Source: Paraliobacillus quinghaiensis (GTDB lineage Bacteria; Bacillota; Bacilli; Bacillales; Amphibacillaceae). Taken from it: a stretch of 64,000 bases of DNA. The notes under the pieces were generated by a model. That model worked only from the letters and a program-made list of their open reading frames with translations, had not been told where the DNA came from and ran no database searches. Positions within the stretch are counted from its first letter, which is position 1; each line of letters begins with the position of its first letter. Shown here piece by piece: positions 59,532 through 64,000 of this stretch. The position numbers were made by a program, and so were the translations under genes. The stretch is taken from positions 1 to 64,000 of the forward strand of contig NZ_QJSH01000004.1 of NCBI RefSeq assembly GCF_003426025.1. The letters run 5' to 3'.

Positions 59532-60713
59532 CTAATTTTCATGTGTTATACTGCTCAATCTTTCCAATTTAAGCATGAGTGTCTCATCCTGTTTAATTGC
59601 AGAGTCCAAAGTAGCATAACCTTCCATTTTCTTTTGAACATGATAGTGAGAATTTATTCTTTTTATGAAACCGAGTTGGATTAAACAATCAAGATATTCT
59701 GAGATGGGATTACTCGTGGGATAAATGAGTGGAAAAATTGATGGTGTTTGCCAATACTTCCTTAGAAACGCCTGACATTCGCGTAAGGTGAATGTCGTCT
59801 TTTTGTTTAAAAAATCGATACATAATCTACTTTGCCAATTCCATGGGGGTACTTTCATTTGCCACTGACTTTTTGTAGGAAGGTGTATAACTGCAGTCAA
59901 AGTGCTTGGTGATAGCCTTTTTAAATAAAGCCATTCCCTCCATTGTCGCTCTGTTCTAGATAGATGTATTGGTGGTTCTGTACGAAACCGTAATTTTTCT
60001 TTAAGCCATAGTTGATAACGGATTTGATTTGAATTTAAAACAATCGGTTGGAATAAACCAGGTAATGAACAATCACTAATGGAATAAAACTCTAACGAGC
60101 CAATTGCTTTTTTTCTACCTGTTAACAAAATATCTTGAAAGCGGGCAATTTGTTTGGTATTCGGACAGTAGTAGTAGAGGGTGTTTGGAAATGCTTGATT
60201 AAATTGATGGATATAATGTAGATCATTAGAAGTTAATGCTAAACTATTATTCGACTTTCGCTTCATTCGATTACCACCTAAAATCCATATAGGGGTAATA
60301 TTTTCCGTACGATACCCATTTGTTCGTTTAATAAGTTCTGGTAATGAGAGGTTCGCGCATTGGTATTCAATAGCTATTTGTTTTTTACCAATTGTCACTA
60401 ATATATCTGGACGTTGTGCAATCATTGGCAGGTATTTTTCAATTTGAGTTGAGATACCTTGTCGCTTTAACCAATGATACAAATCTAACTTTCCACGCTC
60501 ATGATACTGTCCTTCTCCATTTGTTGCGATAGAACAATTACTTTGTTTCTGATGCGCAAAATGAGCAACCATCTTCATTCCAGCCTTTATAATTACTTGT
60601 TCACGACATATCGGGCAAAAGAATTTGTTGTTCCGTTTGTATTCATCAATTTTACTATGCTCTAGCAATGCTAAAGTTAATAATTGGCCATCATCACAGA
60701 CAGCTTGTAACAT
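59532..60713 (-). CDS. coiA: Competence protein CoiA
   Basis: A 393-residue protein. The start is set at 60713 by AAAGGGGG seven bases upstream. An N-terminal zinc-finger-like part (FFCPICREQVIIKAG ... HFAHQ) precedes a PD-(D/E)XK-type nuclease core (ERGKLDLYHWLKRQG, then RPDILVTIGKKQIAIEYQCANLS). CoiA promotes recombination of incoming DNA during transformation, implying that late competence functions exist in this organism. The C-terminal third is less conserved and basic. Confidence 0.9.
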   Translation of the reverse strand: MLQAVCDDGQLLTLALLEHSKIDEYKRNNKFFCPICREQVIIKAGMKMVAHFAHQKQSNCSIATNGEGQYHERGKLDLYHWLKRQGISTQIEKYLPMIAQRPDILVTIGKKQIAIEYQCANLSLPELIKRTNGYRTENITPIWILGGNRMKRKSNNSLALTSNDLHYIHQFNQAFPNTLYYYCPNTKQIARFQDILLTGRKKAIGSLEFYSISDCSLPGLFQPIVLNSNQIRYQLWLKEKLRFRTEPPIHLSRTERQWREWLYLKRLSPSTLTAVIHLPTKSQWQMKVPPWNWQSRLCIDFLNKKTTFTLRECQAFLRKYWQTPSIFPLIYPTSNPISEYLDCLIQLGFIKRINSHYHVQKKMEGYATLDSAIKQDETLMLKLERLSSITHEN

Positions 60714-60807
60714 ACACATTCCCCCTTTTAATCTTGATTCATTCGACAAGTCACAACATTATTCCTCCCTTATTTACCAAAAAGTTGAAACAAAATTCTT
60801 TTGAACC

Positions 60808-61345
60808 TTCGGACTTGATAGAAATTGTGCATTAGTAAGTAAAGTAAGTTACTATTACTAACCCCGCTACGTCAGCAGATGGTTTTGGTCGGGCGAGTAA
60901 TCGCAGCCCCCAAATATATTCCCTTTCTGTACGCTCAGTTTCAGCTAACTTGGTAAAGAAAATCACTTTACCAAGTGGACCTTCGACTTGGAACGATCGG
61001 ATCACAGGCTAAAACCGTTCTCGTAGGACAACGCCTGCATGACCCTTGTCGGGCCTCTGCAGTGGCATCCATTTGCTTCCTTCGCTAGTTAGAAGAACTA
61101 ATTGTGATTTAACCAATACGTTTTTCGGCCGCAAAAATAGGCTGTAATGTATTATTATATTTTTAGACTATCTAGCGGATCAAATTAAATTGGTGACACT
61201 CCTGTGGGAACAGCGCGAGCTGAAGAGCCACTCGGAAAAGTTATTTACTTCCGAGTTAGCTGAAGCCGTGGGGCTGCGATTACTCGCCCCATCATAAAGC
61301 CCTGCCCACGGAAAGGGAACCAATTTCATTTGAGAAGCGAGTCTA
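60808..61345. repeat. Composite palindromic repeat region C
   Basis: Non-coding, between coiA and mecA. Module 1 (about 60808-61110) follows region A in order: GGACTTGATAGAAA, TTACTAACC, hairpin copy 60890-60910 (first G replaced by C), and the CTTGGTAAAG/CTTTACCAAG stem; the 59-bp stretch 60999-61057 is shared with region B instead. Module 2 (about 61165-61345) has AAATTGGTGACACTCCTG...CCAATTTCATTT arms and contains an inverted hairpin copy (61270-61290) that the matching module in region A lacks. No gene-like frame is present. Confidence 0.8.
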
Positions 61346-61389
61346 GAATTTTTTTTTTACTATTTAAATTAAGTCATAAACAATCTCCC

Positions 61390-61423
61390 CAAAAAAATAA
61401 AGCATTCAGTTAGCGAATGCTTT
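61390..61423 (-). terminator. Terminator after mecA
   Basis: On the minus strand AAAGCATTC pairs with GAATGCTTT and is followed by ATTTTTTTG, overlapping the mecA stop region. Confidence 0.88.
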
Positions 61424-62111
61424 ATTTCTGTGGAAAATATTTTTTTATTTGTTCAAGGGAATCTTGTTCGAAAATTACTTTCCCATATTCTTGTAGCAAG
61501 TGTATAGTGATATTGGACTCTTGACCATACTCTAATAATTGACTGGCCATGTCATCTTGTTGATCTTCATTTAAGAATACATCATCGAATTGGACAAGTA
61601 ACACATATCGATCTCGATAATGATAAAGTGTATCTTCTAGTCCTTCAGTTGAATTAAACTGATAACTTAATTGGATCACATCTTCAAAGTCAGCAAAGCT
61701 GATGACAAAGATTAAATCTTGATCAACATTATCAAGTAACTCATCGTCTTCCTCTTCTTCATTAGATCCAAATTTCTCATCTAATAAAGATTCGATTTTT
61801 TCATCCATCGGCAAATCAAATGTACTACCATTCTCTGTTGGTAATTCTAAGTTTTGACCATCCTTAGAAATTTGTGCCTTCGTTACGACGATTTCTAATC
61901 CTTTATCCAAAGCTTGAACCTGAATCCATAGCGGTCCATCTATGTTAAATTCTTCATCATTATAATTCACTTCATCCATAACTTGCCAAAAAAGTTGCTC
62001 ACTTTTTTCACGATTATACCATATTTCTTCTCGATCAAATCCACGATTTTCAATATCATTATATGATATATAAAATTTTACCGTATTTTCATTAATTCTT
62101 TCTATTTCCAT
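61422..62111 (-). CDS. mecA: ClpC adaptor protein MecA
   Basis: A 229-residue adaptor: N-terminal substrate-binding part (MEIERINENTVKFYISYNDIENRGFDREEIWYNREKSEQLFWQVMDEV), an acidic linker (SNEEEEDDELLDN, about residue 115-127) and a C-terminal ClpC-binding domain (DLIFVISFADFEDVIQLSYQF). MecA activates ClpC assembly and targets ComK and other proteins. The presence of coiA and mecA next to each other fits competence control. Confidence 0.95.
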   Translation of the reverse strand: MEIERINENTVKFYISYNDIENRGFDREEIWYNREKSEQLFWQVMDEVNYNDEEFNIDGPLWIQVQALDKGLEIVVTKAQISKDGQNLELPTENGSTFDLPMDEKIESLLDEKFGSNEEEEDDELLDNVDQDLIFVISFADFEDVIQLSYQFNSTEGLEDTLYHYRDRYVLLVQFDDVFLNEDQQDDMASQLLEYGQESNITIHLLQEYGKVIFEQDSLEQIKKYFPQK

Positions 62112-62410
62112 TTTCTTTACCTCTCCCTTCTAAAGATAATTAGGTGGAAGGGATAACTTCACCTATTATACCTTACCCAAATCAAAAACCAGCTAATCAT
62201 ATCCTTGATTACTTAGCTTTCTTCTATTTTATGATAAATAAACGATAATTGAAAATAAAAATGTCTAAAAAAAATATTTTTTTTACTTTGTTACAGATAT
62301 CCATACACATTTTCTTAAAATTAATACTGTTGAATACTTATCTTAACTTATTTTCACTTGCTTGTCATCTTATTGTGGATAAGTCATACAGATAAATAAT
62401 TACCATTATT
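62112..62410. other. AT-rich leader region upstream of mecA
   Basis: About 300 bases without a gene. It should hold the mecA promoter. I see no clear riboswitch or conserved RNA, only A/T-rich DNA and a short inverted AGGTG/CACCT at about 62141-62162. Confidence 0.4.
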
Positions 62411-62450
62411 GAAAAAATGAAAACGCAGAACCTATTTCAGGTCTGCGTTT
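62411..62450 (-). terminator. Terminator after spx
   Basis: On the minus strand AAACGCAGACCT pairs with GGTTCTGCGTTT and is followed by TCATTTTTTC. Confidence 0.87.
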
Positions 62451-62454
62451 GAAA

Positions 62455-62850
62455 TTAATTAACCATACGTTGTGCTTCACGTAGTTGGAAAGTACGTACT
62501 TTTCTTGGTAAGAAACGTCTAATTTCGTCTTCGTTGTAACCTACCTGGAGACGCTTTTCATCAATAATAATTGGCCGACGCAATATGCCCGGATTCTCTT
62601 GAATTACGTCAATTAAATCTTTTAATGGCATTTGATCAAAGTCCACTTCTAATTCTTGAAAGACCTTGGATCTCGTTGAGATAATTTCATCTGTTCCATC
62701 TTCAGTCATACGCAAAATTTCTTTGATCTCATCCAATGTCATAGTGTCAGAAAAAATATTTCTTTCTGTAAAAGGAATATCGTGTTCTGCTAACCATGCT
62801 TTTGCTTTTCTACATGATGTACAACTTGGTGAGGTATAAAGTGTTACCAT
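62455..62850 (-). CDS. spxA: Redox regulator Spx
   Basis: A 131-residue ArsC-fold regulator that binds the RNA polymerase alpha C-terminal domain. The redox switch CTSC is at residues 10-13 ([17 protein letters not shown]), and the RNA polymerase-contact region with G52-equivalent lies in TEDGTDEII. The C-terminal tail ([11 protein letters not shown]) is the ClpXP-recognition end. I start at 62850 behind GAGGAG. Its adaptor YjbH is encoded at 52720. Confidence 0.96.
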   Translation of the reverse strand: MVTLYTSPSCTSCRKAKAWLAEHDIPFTERNIFSDTMTLDEIKEILRMTEDGTDEIISTRSKVFQELEVDFDQMPLKDLIDVIQENPGILRRPIIIDEKRLQVGYNEDEIRRFLPRKVRTFQLREAQRMVN

Positions 62851-63259
62851 TGTACCACTCCTCAATTATAATTTAATTTTACTTTTTTTGTATTTAAATG
62901 AAAAGAACTTTTATTTAACAATAAGTTTAAATAACTCTCTATGTATTAGTATACTACAGTTGTCAATAGTGTGATATAGTATTATCTTTTTTCCACAGAA
63001 ATTACATACTTTTAAAAATAATTCTTTATATCTATATTTTATTATTCCCATTTATCTATAGGCCTAAACCTTTTCAATCATTTTTTTTCGCCTATTATAG
63101 CAAGCTTTCAACTCTTTGATAGAATATAAGCAAACTTTGCATCAAACTAATCAATCCAAACATTATTGCTGAATCCATATAATTACCTTGAAACTAGGGT
63201 TTATTATATTCCGAGAGTTAAAAAGAATCTATTTTCAATAAGCGAACCTCAATTGAAAA
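62851..63259. other. Spx upstream region, no gene
   Basis: Roughly 400 AT-rich bases between spx and the yjbC terminator. A TTGACA hexamer occurs on the minus strand near 62960, and several A/T runs are present. In B. subtilis this interval carries several spx promoters; I cannot assign boxes with confidence. Confidence 0.4.
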
Positions 63260-63294
63260 TAAAAAAAGCTCAAGGCACATTATAACCTTGAACT
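63260..63294 (-). terminator. Terminator after yjbC
   Basis: On the minus strand TTCAAGG pairs with CCTTGAG, followed by CTTTTTTTATT. This separates yjbC from spx. Confidence 0.8.
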
Positions 63295-63340
63295 TAATTC
63301 TTCAATCCCAACTCAACATACGAATGTTTATCTAAATATA

Positions 63341-63928
63341 TTATACTTTTTCTGTTATAACATCAAAGATATCATTTGCAGTACGTTCATCATCATAAGA
63401 TAATACTTCTTCGGCAGGTTGATATGCTTTTCCATAAAGTTGTTCATCTTTATACGTATGGATATCCTCATACATTTTACGCATTTGTTTATAAATCATT
63501 TCTTCATCTTCATCATCTGGAGCCCAATAAAGTATTTCCATTGGATTCTCTTCGTTAGTAGCTAAAGAGCGCCGATTATACCCTATTGACTGTGCGTGTT
63601 TAAAACCTTCGCGCTTATAAAAGCGTAACCTTTTTTCTGAATCTGTATCTTCATAATCAACTGGCTCTACTTCCAGTATAATGGGTTTTGCTTTTGCTTT
63701 TAATTTATCAATTATCTTATGCCCTAATCCTTGTCCTCTTGACTTAGAAGAAACATATAAATAATCAATAAAAATAAATGTTTTAAATTCTGCGTACATT
63801 AAGACATGATTTGAACCTTCATCCTTATAATAAACGTCACCTTTTTCTTTTAAGAGCATCTCCATATGTTCTTGTGACTTCATCTCTTCAATTGGGAAAT
63901 ACTCATTTAATTTCTCATACCAATTCAT
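63341..63928 (-). CDS. yjbC: GNAT-family protein YjbC
   Basis: A 195-residue acetyltransferase. FIDYLYVSSKSRGQGLGHKIIDKLKAKAKPIILEVEP contains the acetyl-CoA loop RGQGLG, and LRFYKREGFKHAQSIGYNR the motif-B helix. A helical tail follows (MIYKQMRKMYEDIHTYKDEQLYG). In B. subtilis yjbC lies immediately before spx and is part of a stress regulon. Here a terminator sits between them, but spx promoters may lie inside the gap. Substrate unknown. Confidence 0.88.
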   Translation of the reverse strand: MNWYEKLNEYFPIEEMKSQEHMEMLLKEKGDVYYKDEGSNHVLMYAEFKTFIFIDYLYVSSKSRGQGLGHKIIDKLKAKAKPIILEVEPVDYEDTDSEKRLRFYKREGFKHAQSIGYNRRSLATNEENPMEILYWAPDDEDEEMIYKQMRKMYEDIHTYKDEQLYGKAYQPAEEVLSYDDERTANDIFDVITEKV

Positions 63929-64000
63929 TGATCTGCTCCCTTACGTTTTAGTTTTTCTCCGTTGTACAAATATAATTTGTTTGCATTATTAAGTATAACG

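Overview
This window is chromosomal DNA of a low-GC, spore-forming Firmicute of the family Bacillaceae. The halotolerant Oceanobacillus/Gracilibacillus/Virgibacillus neighbourhood is my best guess, by inference. The evidence is a GerA-type germinant receptor operon, SspH, CotO, CotZ, SleB/CwlJ and SLAP-domain genes, several cation/H+ antiporters, AGGAGG-type ribosome binding sites, and a block with the gene order of the Bacillus subtilis yjb region.

Layout. 1-3600: a minus-strand thiamine-precursor uptake operon (thiY, MTH1187-family gene, thiX, thiZ, broken tatD) under a TPP riboswitch; a small structured element lies where tatD breaks off. 3.8-9.1 kb: a FrnE-like DsbA protein, a membrane protein with a degenerate J-like domain, a GNAT enzyme and a P-type cation ATPase. 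9.3-13.5 kb: germinant receptor operon gerXA-gerXC-gerXD-gerXB. 13.6-24 kb: mixed genes, including an NhaP-type antiporter, an IS3-family element sitting between the arms of a terminator-like palindrome, a lipoprotein with a disrupted start, and spore-associated genes. 24-36.7 kb: CapA-like protein, two near-identical S1-domain (YabR/YugI-type) genes about 6.1 kb apart, DUF2252, a Ca/Na exchanger, an LCP protein, ABC-F, DbpA and a pseudouridine synthase. 36.7-38 kb: a gene-free stretch with a composite palindromic repeat, a candidate small RNA and one tRNA-Val. 38-46.8 kb: spore-lytic enzyme, acetyltransferase, small coat-like genes, cotZ, cotO, fabI, a CPA2 antiporter and mgtE. 47-63.9 kb: the yjb block (ftsW-like, prpE, yjbO, nadK, relQ // yjbK, yjbI, yjbH; a guanine-riboswitch purine salvage operon; the RoxS/RsaE small RNA; pepF, coiA, mecA, spx, yjbC).

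How the genes work together. The right third is a stress and proteolysis hub. Spx (redox regulator), YjbH and MecA (Clp adaptors), RelQ (alarmone synthesis) and RoxS (redox-linked sRNA) lie within 13 kb. The left end imports and senses thiamine precursors. Sporulation and germination genes are scattered throughout.

The least explained material is non-coding. Three large intergenic composites (36.9-37.4, 56.4-57.06 and 60.8-61.35 kb) share modules. Inside them a 21-nt hairpin with a GTAA loop occurs eight times, in both orientations, with compensatory base changes. It is present in some copies of a larger palindrome and absent at the same place in others, as if it were a nested insertion module. 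Two unrelated tandem arrays with a period of about 20-21 bp and a promoter-operator-hairpin unit near 37.5 kb are also unexplained.
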